A stretch of DNA of 64,000 nt from NCBI GenBank assembly GCA_951828585.1, contig OX639991.1, forward strand, positions 2,574,576-2,638,575, read 5' to 3'. Positions 42,601 to 51,258 of the stretch are shown piece by piece. The notes below the pieces were generated by a model that was not told where the DNA came from, searched no databases, and worked only from the letters and a program-made list of their open reading frames with translations. Each line of letters begins with the position of its first letter. Position 1 is the stretch's first letter. Position numbers and translations under genes: made by a program. Origin of the DNA: Longimicrobiales bacterium. Lineage in GTDB: Bacteria > Gemmatimonadota > Gemmatimonadetes > Longimicrobiales > Gaopeijiaceae.

Positions 42601-44133
42601 TCAGCCCCCGATCAGCCAGACCAGCAGCCCCGTCGGGACCGCCATGAACTCCGGATCACTCAGGTCCAGCGCGCTCCTCGTGGCCATGATGCCCCGCCAG
42701 CGCGACGCCCTCATCGTCCGGGCAGCCCGCTTCCACCGGTCGCCGTCCACATACTTCGATTCGATCGCGAGATCCCCGAATCCCGGACCCACGAAGTCGA
42801 TCTCCTTGCCCGTCTTCGTTCGGTGATAGAGAACGGCGTCGAAGTCCACATACCCGCCCGGATCACTTCGGGTGAACGACCTGACCAGGGCCATTCCCAA
42901 CTGCTGTTCGGAGAGCGGACCGAAGTCGGCGGAGGGTTGCGAGCGTGGAGAAAGACGCGCGTAGACGGGGTCGGTGAAATACGTCTTCTCCTGCGAACGG
43001 AGAGCTGGCCGCAATTTGCGCTCCAGGTGGCACGGCCACACGACGAAACTCTCGCGCAGGGAATCGATCCGGCGGCGAACGGTGTTTCCGGATGTGCCCG
43101 TGTCCGTGGCGATGTCATGGCAGTTGGTCGGCGATGCGATGCCCCTCGCGACTCGTTGAACGAATGCATCGGTCTGCGTGCGCGACCACCTGGCCTGCCC
43201 GAAGGCCTCGCCATGGATCACGTCGAGCAGACTCCGCCTGAGGGCGCGGTCGATCCCCGTTCCACCGACATCGAAGTCCCGGCTGAACGCGGGCGAGAAC
43301 GCGCCTGGGGCCGGCCAGTCTCCGGTCTCGTAGGCGGCGACGGCCCGCGGAAAGCCACCAACGGTCAGGTAGAGCTCCCATTCGTCGACGAACCGGTGCA
43401 TCCAGGGGGCCAGCGCCCGAACCGCGTCCGCCAGGGTGTTCTGGGCAAGGTCGGCGACGGCGACCGGTCCGAAGTCATCCGGCGGCGGGTTGGCGAGGTC
43501 ATCCGGATCGCCGCTGGAACGGACCTTTGCGAAGTTGCGGAATGACATCGGCAGGAGGATGCGGTCGGAATCGAGGGCGTCCCCGCGCCTGCCGGCCAGA
43601 GCCTTGACCGCCTCCGCGAGGTTGGCAGCGGAGGAACCGGTCAGAACCACGGTGTCCAGGCCGAAGCGGAGATCGTTGTCGCGAAACCATTTGACAGCGG
43701 CCGGCCAGCCATCGGGAATCGCGGTGATCTCGTCGATGAACCAGAATCGGCGTCCGTCGCGGGGGGTCAGACCGGCTGCGGCATCCACCGCCCTGCGCAG
43801 ATCGGCGGCCGTCAACCCGTCGGCGGCAATATGGATGATCCGGCGGGGATCCTCGCCGCCTTCAATGAGCTGCCGTATCTTCTTCTTCACCTCGACCGAC
43901 TTCCCGACCCGCCTTGGGCCGCGGAGCAGATAGAGGCCGCCCGGTATCAGGTTGCCGAGGACATCCGCGGAGTACTCGAACGGAGCTTCGCGGGCCCGGC
44001 GCAGGTCCAGGTCCCTGAGAACCCACGTTCGGGGTTCGGCCCACCAGGCGGTGCGGGCCAGGGTGTCTCGCAGTTCGCGTGTGGTCGGCAGGGGATTACT
44101 CCAGCAAGGAACGATCGTGGACGCACCCCACAT
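42601..44133 (-). CDS. AAA ATPase with DUF4143/PD-(D/E)XK C-terminus
   Basis: A 510-aa protein. A P-loop ATPase is seen at LLRGPRRVGKSVEVKKK (Walker A, residues 72-79), RRFWFIDEITAIPDGW (Walker B, Asp134/Glu135) and VVLTGSSAANLAE (sensor), followed by a winged-helix-like region (DIATDTGTSGNTVRRRIDSL) and a DUF4143-type nuclease-like end with KEIDFVGPGFGDLAIESKY, whose Asp and Glu-Ser-Lys fit a PD-(D/E)XK site (about residues 445-460). Such proteins occur in variable and mobile regions of bacterial and archaeal genomes; function is largely unknown. Start ATG 44133; GTG 44151 is possible. One base separates it from the STAND gene, so the two are co-translated. Confidence 0.82.
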   Translation of the reverse strand: MWGASTIVPCWSNPLPTTRELRDTLARTAWWAEPRTWVLRDLDLRRAREAPFEYSADVLGNLIPGGLYLLRGPRRVGKSVEVKKKIRQLIEGGEDPRRIIHIAADGLTAADLRRAVDAAAGLTPRDGRRFWFIDEITAIPDGWPAAVKWFRDNDLRFGLDTVVLTGSSAANLAEAVKALAGRRGDALDSDRILLPMSFRNFAKVRSSGDPDDLANPPPDDFGPVAVADLAQNTLADAVRALAPWMHRFVDEWELYLTVGGFPRAVAAYETGDWPAPGAFSPAFSRDFDVGGTGIDRALRRSLLDVIHGEAFGQARWSRTQTDAFVQRVARGIASPTNCHDIATDTGTSGNTVRRRIDSLRESFVVWPCHLERKLRPALRSQEKTYFTDPVYARLSPRSQPSADFGPLSEQQLGMALVRSFTRSDPGGYVDFDAVLYHRTKTGKEIDFVGPGFGDLAIESKYVDGDRWKRAARTMRASRWRGIMATRSALDLSDPEFMAVPTGLLVWLIGG

Positions 44134-44169
44134 AGTACCCCGGCTTCGCACGGTGAGCCAAGGAATGGG

Positions 44170-44270
44170 ATCGTCAATTGGATGATTTGGAGAAATATCT
44201 ATGGTTTTATCGTCATGAATAGCAAATAATATATACTTTTATCGTCAAATCCACTCGAATTTTGGCTGTG
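44170..44270. promoter_or_regulatory. AT-rich divergent regulatory region with TTTTATCGTCA direct repeats
   Basis: This stretch is far more AT-rich than anything around it and separates the minus-strand ATPase/STAND block from the plus-strand lipoprotein array. TTTTATCGTCA occurs at 44205-44215 and 44237-44247 (32 bp apart), with a third partial copy ATCGTCAA at 44170-44177. TTATCG (44207) and TATATA (44230) are 17 bp apart on the plus strand; TTGACG (44248-44243) is a good -35 on the minus strand. Either or both genes could be driven from here. Confidence 0.5.
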
Positions 44271-44307
44271 TCGGTTGTTCTGCTTTCCCCACCGAGGAGC
44301 CCACACC

Positions 44308-45513
44308 ATGAAGTCCCGGATACCGATCACCCTCGTCGCCGCACCGATCCTGATCCTCCTCCCCGCCCTCGCCTGCCAGCAGGGCGACACCGGCACGAGC
44401 GCACTTCGCAGCCAAACCCGCGACAGCGCCGGCATCCGGGTCGTCGAAAACCCCGCTCCCCCCTTAGGCTCGCGCCTTGAGTGGCGGATCGGACCGGAGC
44501 CGAGGGTGTCGATCGGAACCCGAGAGGGCGAAGAGGCTTACCAGTTGTACATCGTCCGGGATGCCATGATGCTGCCGGACGGGAGAATCATCGTAGCCAA
44601 CGGCGGTAGCGGCGAACTGCGGATGTTCGATGCCATGGGAACGCACCTGGCGACATGGGGAGGGGAGGGCGAGGGACCCGGCGAATTCGGCAACCTTTGG
44701 CAGATCGAGCCGTGGACGGGAGACTCGATTGCCGCGTGGTTCGCGCCGCGAATGGGCATTTCGGTCTTCGACGCCGAAGGGAACTACGCCCGCACCTTCA
44801 CGCTGGCGGCCGCCCCGGGCACGCCACCCTGGCTCCAGTCCTGGCCGTTTGCCTCGACGAGCGACGGCTTCATCCTCTCCGTCAGGACCGCGGATACCGT
44901 CGTCGTGCAACTCCACGATGGCGAGGGCAAGGTGCGAAGCTCGCTGGGGGTGCACGAGGGCTCGGACCAGAACGTCGTGAATGAAGGGACCGATCGGGAG
45001 GTCGTGATCAGCACGATCTTCGGCGGGAGATCCGTCTGGGCACCCTGGGGCGATCTGGTCGTGATCACCACCACGAGCCGTTATGATCTCAGGGCGTTCA
45101 CAAAGGATGGCGTCCTCGCTCGGATCGTTCGCCGTGGCCACGAGCCGCGTGCGCCAAACGAGGCCGAAATCGAGGCCGTGATCCAGACAAAGGCCTTGAT
45201 CGCCCAGGCGGGGTCCGAACCGACGCGTCGCCCCTACCGCTCCTCGGTTGCCGAGCACTATCCGGCGTTCGCGTCCGTCATGTCCGACGCCGTGGATCAC
45301 CTGTGGGTGCGGGAATATGAGGTCCCCGGTGAAGGGCGGCCGGGTTCGCTCTGGACCGTATTCGACGCGGAAGGACGGGTGCAGGGGTTCGTGGAGATGC
45401 CTGCGGGGCTGGAGATTTTCGAGATCGGGGAGGATTACATCCTGGGCAAACTTCAGGACGAGCTGGACATCGAATATGTACAGGTGTGGCCGCTGGAGCG
45501 GCAAGTGGGCTGA
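44308..45513 (+). CDS. 6-bladed beta-propeller lipoprotein, copy 1
   Basis: A 401-aa exported lipoprotein (signal ITLVAAPILILLPALACQQ; lipobox ALAC). After a short linker with the family tag RDSAGIRVVEN, blades recur with DGRIIVANGGSGELRMFDAM, GGEGEGPGEFGNL, ISVFDAEGNYARTF and SRYDLRAFTKDG, and the C-terminus is SLWTVFDAEGRVQGF to VQVWPLERQ. The fold is that of NHL-like six-bladed propellers; no catalytic residues are evident, so a binding role at the outer membrane or periplasm is likely. It is the first and most diverged of five tandem copies. GAGGAG upstream of ATG 44308 supports the start. Confidence 0.85.
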   Translation: MKSRIPITLVAAPILILLPALACQQGDTGTSALRSQTRDSAGIRVVENPAPPLGSRLEWRIGPEPRVSIGTREGEEAYQLYIVRDAMMLPDGRIIVANGGSGELRMFDAMGTHLATWGGEGEGPGEFGNLWQIEPWTGDSIAAWFAPRMGISVFDAEGNYARTFTLAAAPGTPPWLQSWPFASTSDGFILSVRTADTVVVQLHDGEGKVRSSLGVHEGSDQNVVNEGTDREVVISTIFGGRSVWAPWGDLVVITTTSRYDLRAFTKDGVLARIVRRGHEPRAPNEAEIEAVIQTKALIAQAGSEPTRRPYRSSVAEHYPAFASVMSDAVDHLWVREYEVPGEGRPGSLWTVFDAEGRVQGFVEMPAGLEIFEIGEDYILGKLQDELDIEYVQVWPLERQVG

Positions 45514-45597
45514 GTGGCGTGCGGGACGCGATTCAATCCTATATTCTTAGGAGATAATGCCGCTTGGAGAAGGCGGGACACTGACGGAAGGGCGAAC

Positions 45598-46824
45598 ATG
45601 AACACGGTACGCATCACAACACTCGTCGCCTTGGCCGCGCTTGCCTGCGCGCAGGATGATCAGCAACAACAGAGCCCGACCGGCCTGGCAAGCCTCGTCC
45701 GGGACAGCGCGGGCATCCGAATCACGGAGAACGCCCGGCCGCTCGCGGGGTCGCGACTGCCATGGCGGATCGGATCGGAGCCGACGGTGTCGATCGGCAA
45801 ACTCGAAGGCGAAGAGCCGTACATGCTCCACTGGGCCGGCAGTCTCGCCAGGCTGTCCGATGGACGCATCATGGTTGGGAACTCGGGATCGAGCGAAGTG
45901 CGAATGTTCGATGCATCGGGAACTCACCTGGTCTCCTGGGGAGGTGAGGGCGAGGGACCCGGCGAATTCATGACCCTGGCCCGGGCAGCTCCGTGGCCCG
46001 GTGACTCCATCGTGGCCTGGTACTCGTCCGGGCTCAGCATCTCCGTCTTCGATTCGGATGGCAACTACGGCCGCTCCTTTGTCCTCCAGAGTGGTGAGGC
46101 CGAGGTGTGGCGACGTCCCCGCCCGATCGCCGTGCGAGCCGACGCAACGATCCTGGCCATCAGGGATCCGGAAGACGCCGACACGGCGGTGGTCGAAATA
46201 TGGGATGCCGATGGCGCGCTGTCCGCCTCGTTGGGCACGCATCCCCACAGAGAGGTGATCGTCACCACGAACGAGCAGGGCTTCAGCGAACTCAGTTTGC
46301 CGGCCTACGGTCGGGAGCTGGTGACGGGCCAATGGGGCGATCTTGTCGTGGCCAGCCACACCGCACGGTACGAGATCCGGGCGTTCCGTTCCGACGGCAC
46401 GCTGGCCCGGATCGTGCGCCGTGAACACGTCCTGCGGGTGCCCACGCAAGAGGACCGCGAACCGTACATCGAGGAGCAGCTCGCCATGTATGCGACAATC
46501 CCCGATTTCCCCCCGGAGATGGTGGAACAGGCGCGCAAGTCCTTCGAGTCCACTCCCCTCGCCGAAGCCTTCCCCGCCTTCTCAAGGGTCCTCTCCGACG
46601 CCGCGGGCAACCTCTGGGTTCGCGAATACGACTTCCCCCGCGAGGAGAGACCCGCACCGCTCTGGACCGTATTCGATCCGGAGGGACGGGTGCTGGGGTT
46701 TGTCGAGACGCCGAAGGGTCTGCGAATCGACCAGATCGGCGAGGACTACATCCTGGGCCACTTTCGGGACGAGCTGGAGGTCGAGTATGTGCAGGTGTGG
46801 CCGCTGGAGCGGTCGGGGGGCTGA
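45598..46824 (+). CDS. 6-bladed beta-propeller lipoprotein, copy 2
   Basis: A 408-aa lipoprotein: signal VRITTLVALAALACAQD (lipobox ALAC), the tag RDSAGIRITEN, and propeller motifs SEVRMFDASGTHLVSW, GGEGEGPGEFMTL, ISVFDSDGNYGRSF and TARYEIRAFRSDG, ending LWTVFDPEGRVLGFVETP...VQVWPLERS. Compared with copy 1 it has a longer acidic segment (TQEDREPYIEEQL) before the last blades, shared with copies 4 and 5. It begins 84 bp after copy 1 with a modest ribosome binding site (GGAAGG) and its upstream region (ATATTCTTAGGAG) is locally AT-rich, so it may have its own promoter. Confidence 0.85.
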   Translation: MNTVRITTLVALAALACAQDDQQQQSPTGLASLVRDSAGIRITENARPLAGSRLPWRIGSEPTVSIGKLEGEEPYMLHWAGSLARLSDGRIMVGNSGSSEVRMFDASGTHLVSWGGEGEGPGEFMTLARAAPWPGDSIVAWYSSGLSISVFDSDGNYGRSFVLQSGEAEVWRRPRPIAVRADATILAIRDPEDADTAVVEIWDADGALSASLGTHPHREVIVTTNEQGFSELSLPAYGRELVTGQWGDLVVASHTARYEIRAFRSDGTLARIVRREHVLRVPTQEDREPYIEEQLAMYATIPDFPPEMVEQARKSFESTPLAEAFPAFSRVLSDAAGNLWVREYDFPREERPAPLWTVFDPEGRVLGFVETPKGLRIDQIGEDYILGHFRDELEVEYVQVWPLERSGG

Positions 46825-46855
46825 GTACGGAGGAGACTGCAGAAGGGAGAAAGGA

Positions 46856-48070
46856 ATGAAGAATCGCATCGTTGTGGAGTTCGTAGTCGTGTGTGCCGTC
46901 GCCTGCCAGGAGGATCCGCAGGGTTCCACCAGGCCGTCGAGCGAGACGACCGACAGCGCGGGAATCGAAATCGTCGAGAACGCCCGCCCCCCGGACGGCT
47001 CGCGGCTGGGTTGGCGGATCGGTCCTGAACCGGTTGTCTCCATCGGGGAAGTCGAAGGCGACGACCCCTACCTGCTGTACGCTGTCCAGGATGCCATGAT
47101 GCTTTCCGACGGCCGGATCGCCGTGGCGAATTCCGGTACGTCCGAAGTGCGGGTCTTCAACGCATCGGGAATCCACATGTCAACCTGGGGCGGCCAGGGC
47201 GAAGGGCCGGGCGAGTTCTCCTGGCTTCGCACCATTGAGCCCTGGTCCGGCGACTCGATTGCCGCCTGGTACGGGCCGCGCCGCGACATCTCCGTCCTGG
47301 ATGCGGAAGGAAATTTCGGACGGGGCTTCACGCTGGAGACGAACGACGACGATCGGCATTCGTGGGCCCTCACGCCGCGGTCGACCACGCGCGACGGGTG
47401 GATCATGGCTTGGCACGACCCTCACCTTCTGGACACCGTTGGGGTCGAAATCCGGGACGCGGACGGCAGATTCCGGAGTTCGCTGGGAGTGTATCCGGGA
47501 CAGGAAATGGCCGTGGTGGGAGGAAGAATGATGGACGCGATCCTCTTCAGTGTGTCGCTGCCGCAGGAAACGTGGGGCGATCTGTTTGTCATCGGTCCCA
47601 CCAACCGCTACGAAATCAAGGCCTTCGCGAGGGACGGAACGCTGGCGAGGATCGTCCGCCGCGGCCACGAACCGCGTCCGGTGACCCCGGCCCACATCGA
47701 CGCCTACGTCGAGGAAAGTATCTCCTCCTATCCCGACGACTGGACCGAGAGCCAGATCCAGGCCTACCAGGCAGAGCAGCGCCAGCGGTACAGGTCTGCC
47801 CCGGTCGTGGAGCACTTTCCGGCGTTCGCTTCGCTGATGGCCGATGCCCTGGACCACCTTTGGGTCGAGGAATACGAGTTTCCGGGAGAAGAACGGCCGG
47901 GCGTGCTCTGGACGGTCTTCGATCCGGAAGGGCGAGTGCTGGGCCTTGTCGAGATCCCGAAGGAACTGGAGGTCTACGAGATCGGTGAGGACTACATCCT
48001 GGGGCGGGTCAGGGACGAGCTCAGCGTGGAGTACGTGCAGGTGTGGCCGCTGGAGCGGTCGGGGCGCTGA
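46856..48070 (+). CDS. 6-bladed beta-propeller lipoprotein, copy 3
   Basis: A 404-aa lipoprotein whose signal is short (NRIVVEFVVVCAVACQE; lipobox AVAC). Blade motifs include SEVRVFNASGIHMSTW, GGQGEGPGEFSWL, ISVLDAEGNFGRGF and NRYEIKAFARDGTLARIV, with the usual end VLWTVFDPEGRVLGLVEIP and VQVWPLERS. In the region before the last blades (EESISSYPDDWTESQIQAY) it resembles copy 1 more than copies 2, 4 and 5, so at least two subtypes exist in the array. It follows copy 2 by 31 bp with GGAGA-type ribosome binding sites and shares its first residues (MKNRIVV) with copy 4. Confidence 0.85.
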   Translation: MKNRIVVEFVVVCAVACQEDPQGSTRPSSETTDSAGIEIVENARPPDGSRLGWRIGPEPVVSIGEVEGDDPYLLYAVQDAMMLSDGRIAVANSGTSEVRVFNASGIHMSTWGGQGEGPGEFSWLRTIEPWSGDSIAAWYGPRRDISVLDAEGNFGRGFTLETNDDDRHSWALTPRSTTRDGWIMAWHDPHLLDTVGVEIRDADGRFRSSLGVYPGQEMAVVGGRMMDAILFSVSLPQETWGDLFVIGPTNRYEIKAFARDGTLARIVRRGHEPRPVTPAHIDAYVEESISSYPDDWTESQIQAYQAEQRQRYRSAPVVEHFPAFASLMADALDHLWVEEYEFPGEERPGVLWTVFDPEGRVLGLVEIPKELEVYEIGEDYILGRVRDELSVEYVQVWPLERSGR

Positions 48071-48083
48071 AAGGGGGAGCAGA

Positions 48084-49298
48084 ATGAAGAATCGGATCGT
48101 TGTGGCGTTGGTCGTCGTGTGTGTTGTCGCCTGTCAGCAGGACCAGCAGAACCCGCCCGGGCCGCCGAGTGTCGTTCGTGACAGCGCGGAGATCCGGATC
48201 GTCGAGAACGCGAAGCCGCCGGAGGGGTCTCGGCTCCCGTGGCGGATCGGGCCGGAGCCGACCGTGTCGATCGGGGTGGTGGAAGGCGAGGAGCCGTACA
48301 TGCTGCACAGGGTCATTGATGCGACGAGGGTGTCCGGCGGGCGAATCGCGGTGGCGAACAGGGGCACGGAGGAAGTGCGGATGTTCGACGCACGCGGGGT
48401 GCATTTGGTCACCTTTGGCGGGCGTGGCGAGGGACCGGGGGATTTCAGGAGCCTGTGGCGCGTTAAGTCCTGGCCGGGTGATTCCATCCTGGCCTGGCAG
48501 CTCGTCAACCGCCGGTTTTCCATCTTCGACTCAAACGGCAACTACGGCCGTTCGTTTGTCCTGCAGAGTGACGAGAACGCTTCGTCACGGCGGTCGCTGC
48601 CCCTGGTGGCGACGCGTGGGGACGGAACCATTGTGTCCATCGTCGAGGGGGACGCCGATTCCACTGGGGTCGAGCTTGTGGACGGCGAGGGTAGGCTCCT
48701 GGTGTCGCTGGGTGCGTATCCCGACGAGGACATGATCACCGCGCGCGGGAGTCGTGGCTACACGGAACGCATGCCGGCCGCCTACAGCCGGGAACTCGTG
48801 ACATCGCTCTGGGGGGATTTGGTCGTTGCCAGCCCGAACCATCGCTACGAGATCAGGGCGTTTGGTGCGGATGGTGCGCTTGCTCGCATTGTCCGACGCG
48901 AACACACGCTACGCATCCCGACCGAAGCCGACAAGCAGTTCTACCTTGACCGGGAGATTGCCCTTCGTGACGCGCCCGACGTGCCGGCGGAGTTGCTCGA
49001 AGAAATGCGCCGGGTCTTCGGGTCGGTCCCGGTCGCGGAGACGTTCCCGGCGTTCTCCACGATCCTCGCCGACGACGCAGGCTACCTATGGGTTCGGGAA
49101 TACGATTTCCCCCGCGAAGAAAGACCTGCCCCGCTCTGGACGGTCTTCGATCCAGAAGGGCACGTGCTCGGGTTCATGGAGACCCCAAACGACCTGCGCA
49201 TCCATCACATCGGAGAGGACTATGTCCTGGTAGGGGTACAGGACGAACTCGGAGTCCAGTCCATTCAGGTCCGGCCGCTCGAGCGGGCGGAGCGCTAA
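48084..49298 (+). CDS. 6-bladed beta-propeller lipoprotein, copy 4
   Basis: A 404-aa lipoprotein: signal NRIVVALVVVCVVACQQ (lipobox VVAC), tag RDSAEIRIVEN (the usual Gly replaced by Glu), propeller motifs EEVRMFDARGVHLVTF, GGRGEGPGDFRSL (Glu to Asp in the GPGEF motif), FSIFDSNGNYGRSF and HRYEIRAFGADGALARIV, and the end LWTVFDPEGHVLGFMETP...IQVRPLERA, where the normal WPL is RPL. It starts 13 bp after copy 3, with GGGGGAG upstream of the ATG, so it is certainly on the same mRNA. Confidence 0.85.
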   Translation: MKNRIVVALVVVCVVACQQDQQNPPGPPSVVRDSAEIRIVENAKPPEGSRLPWRIGPEPTVSIGVVEGEEPYMLHRVIDATRVSGGRIAVANRGTEEVRMFDARGVHLVTFGGRGEGPGDFRSLWRVKSWPGDSILAWQLVNRRFSIFDSNGNYGRSFVLQSDENASSRRSLPLVATRGDGTIVSIVEGDADSTGVELVDGEGRLLVSLGAYPDEDMITARGSRGYTERMPAAYSRELVTSLWGDLVVASPNHRYEIRAFGADGALARIVRREHTLRIPTEADKQFYLDREIALRDAPDVPAELLEEMRRVFGSVPVAETFPAFSTILADDAGYLWVREYDFPREERPAPLWTVFDPEGHVLGFMETPNDLRIHHIGEDYVLVGVQDELGVQSIQVRPLERAER

Positions 49299-49314
49299 GA
49301 AGTCGCCCGGACAT

Positions 49315-50535
49315 ATGCACACTCGTATTCTCGCGGCGGTCGTCGCTCTGGCCGCGGTCGCCTGCCAGCAGGGCCAACAGAGCCCGACCGGATCGGGGAG
49401 CCTCGTCCGAGACAGCGCGGGCATCCGGATTGTCGAGAACGCGAAGCCTCTGGAGGAGTCTCGGCTCCCGTGGCGGATCGGACCTGAGCCGACCGTCTCG
49501 ATCGGGGTGCTCGAAGGCGAGGAGCCGTACATGCTGCACCATGTCTCGCACTCCGCCCGGCTGTCCGACGGGCGTATTGCGGTGGCGAATGCGGGACCCA
49601 GCGAAGTGCGAATGTTCGACGCCTCCGGAAACCACTTGCTCACCTGGGGAGGACCTGGTGAAGGACCCGGTGAGTTCATGGGTCTGTACCACGCGGGTCC
49701 CTGGCCGGGCGACTCCATAGTAGCCTGGTTCGCGGCGGGGAGACGCATCTCGATCTTTGATTCGGATGGCAACCACGGTCGCACCGTTGGATTCCGGCGT
49801 GGTCGGAATGCCATGTGGATGCCTCCCAGCCCCGTCGCCGTGCGCGCGGATGGCACGATCCTGTCGGTGAACTATTCCTCCTTTACCCGCGGTGCCGACA
49901 CGGTTGCGGTGGATGTATGGGACGGTGACGGCAGGCTCTTCGGCTCACTGGGTAGGCACTTGAACCGGAAGGTGAGATTCACAACGGACGAACGTGGCCA
50001 ACGGCAGTTGAAATACTACCATTTCGGCTGGAAGTTCATCACAGGGCTCTGGGGCGATCTTATCGTGGCCGGCCCGAACAGACGGTACGAACTCCAGGCG
50101 TTCCGGGCCGACGGCACTCTCGTGCTTATCGTTCGGCGTAAGCACGTCCCGCGCGTGCCGACCGAAGCCGATGTCGAACCTTCCAGACAGGCGGGATTTG
50201 CAAACAAGCCAGGGATACCCGAGGAGATCAGGGAAGAGCTGCTTCTGGGTCTCCGCTCACGCCCTCTCGCCGAGACCTTCCCAGCCTTCTCGACGATCCT
50301 TGCCGACGCCGCCGGGAACCTCTGGGTTCGCGAATACGACTTCCCTCGCGAGGTGAGACCGGCCCCGCTCTGGACGGTCTTCGATCCGGAAGGGCGGGTC
50401 CTTGGTTTTGTCGAGACTCCGGAGGATCTGCTGCACCTCCACGAGATCGGCGAGGACTACATCCTGGGCGTCGCCCTCGACGAACTCGGGGTGGAGACGG
50501 TTCAACTCTGGCCGCTGGAGCGGTCGGAAGGGTAG
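49315..50535 (+). CDS. 6-bladed beta-propeller lipoprotein, copy 5
   Basis: A 406-aa lipoprotein: signal TRILAAVVALAAVACQQ (lipobox AVAC), tag RDSAGIRIVEN, motifs SEVRMFDASGNHLLTW, GGPGEGPGEFMGL, ISIFDSDGNHGRTV and RRYELQAFRADGTLVLIV, and the end LWTVFDPEGRVLGFVETPED...VQLWPLERS. It starts 16 bp after copy 4. It is closest to copies 2 and 4 in its central insert. It is the last gene of the array and converges on the outer-membrane-type gene at 50.7 kb; the 165-bp gap between them shows an open reading stretch (from GTG 50566) but nothing I can support as a gene. Confidence 0.85.
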   Translation: MHTRILAAVVALAAVACQQGQQSPTGSGSLVRDSAGIRIVENAKPLEESRLPWRIGPEPTVSIGVLEGEEPYMLHHVSHSARLSDGRIAVANAGPSEVRMFDASGNHLLTWGGPGEGPGEFMGLYHAGPWPGDSIVAWFAAGRRISIFDSDGNHGRTVGFRRGRNAMWMPPSPVAVRADGTILSVNYSSFTRGADTVAVDVWDGDGRLFGSLGRHLNRKVRFTTDERGQRQLKYYHFGWKFITGLWGDLIVAGPNRRYELQAFRADGTLVLIVRRKHVPRVPTEADVEPSRQAGFANKPGIPEEIREELLLGLRSRPLAETFPAFSTILADAAGNLWVREYDFPREVRPAPLWTVFDPEGRVLGFVETPEDLLHLHEIGEDYILGVALDELGVETVQLWPLERSEG

Positions 50536-50700
50536 AGGACAGTATGAAAAACCCTTGGAGGAGCTGTGCTCACTCACGCACTCGTCCTTGTCGAATGTGA
50601 CGATGGCGCGTCGCTCGCGAAGACAGACAGAGGCTATCTCGGAGTCCTTGGCCCCGCCGAGCGCCTGGTCGAGAACCGTGAGCGCATCATGACTTTGGGA

Positions 50701-51258
50701 CTAGCTTCCTCCTCCCAGCTGATAGGCGAACCCGAAGTCCAGGGAAATCGCGGTGGCATGATCGTTGTCGGACGCAGACTTCGCCTGCATCCGGCGCCAC
50801 GAGAGTCCGGGGAGGAACCGGAAGCCGCCCGATCCCACCGTGAGCCCGCCCGCTGCATGAAAACCGATCCCGATGGTGGGAGAGTCTCCCCGGGACCCGG
50901 CCCCGGTAGTGCCGAGCATCAGCCCGGTCCGCAACCATGGTCCGCCGCTTCCCCATTCGACACCGAGCACACCGTGATTGCCCACGATGGTGATGGAAGG
51001 GTCCTGGTCCTTGCAGAATCCTTCGGTGCAGCCAAAGGCCGTGCGAAAGTACCCGCCGAAGACGGCAAAGCGTGGATGGATCTGCCGCCTGACGACGGCG
51101 TCGAAAGATATGGACGGCTTGATGTCCAGCGCCGCCGCGGAAGCGGAGTGGCTCCCGATCGTGAGGCCCCCGCGGACCTCGGCCTGCATCTGGCCCGAAG
51201 CCGACCCGTGCGCGAAGGCTGCGGCCAGAATCAGGGTCTGCATCAATCTGCGGTTCAT
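50701..51258 (-). CDS. Predicted outer-membrane beta-barrel-type protein
   Basis: A 185-aa exported protein with a signal peptide (RRLMQTLILAAAFAHGSASGQ) and alternating hydrophobic/polar strands rich in Gly and aromatic residues (QAEVRGGLTIGSHSASA, FAVFGGYFRTAFGC, GVEWGSGGPWLRTGLMLGTT, GIGFHAAGGLTVGSGGFRF, ISLDFGFAYQLGG). The pattern fits a small outer-membrane beta-barrel. There are two cysteines (GCTEGFCKD) that could form a loop disulfide. Function unknown. ATG 51258 has AGGAGGTG upstream and overlaps the stop of the 86-aa gene by 4 bp. Confidence 0.75.
   Translation of the reverse strand: MNRRLMQTLILAAAFAHGSASGQMQAEVRGGLTIGSHSASAAALDIKPSISFDAVVRRQIHPRFAVFGGYFRTAFGCTEGFCKDQDPSITIVGNHGVLGVEWGSGGPWLRTGLMLGTTGAGSRGDSPTIGIGFHAAGGLTVGSGGFRFLPGLSWRRMQAKSASDNDHATAISLDFGFAYQLGGGS

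Noticed and set aside
39324-44133. Classical type I, II or III restriction-modification system.
   Set aside because: There is no HsdR/HsdS, Res/Mod or typical type II endonuclease; the large gene is a STAND NTPase and its nuclease motif is degenerate.
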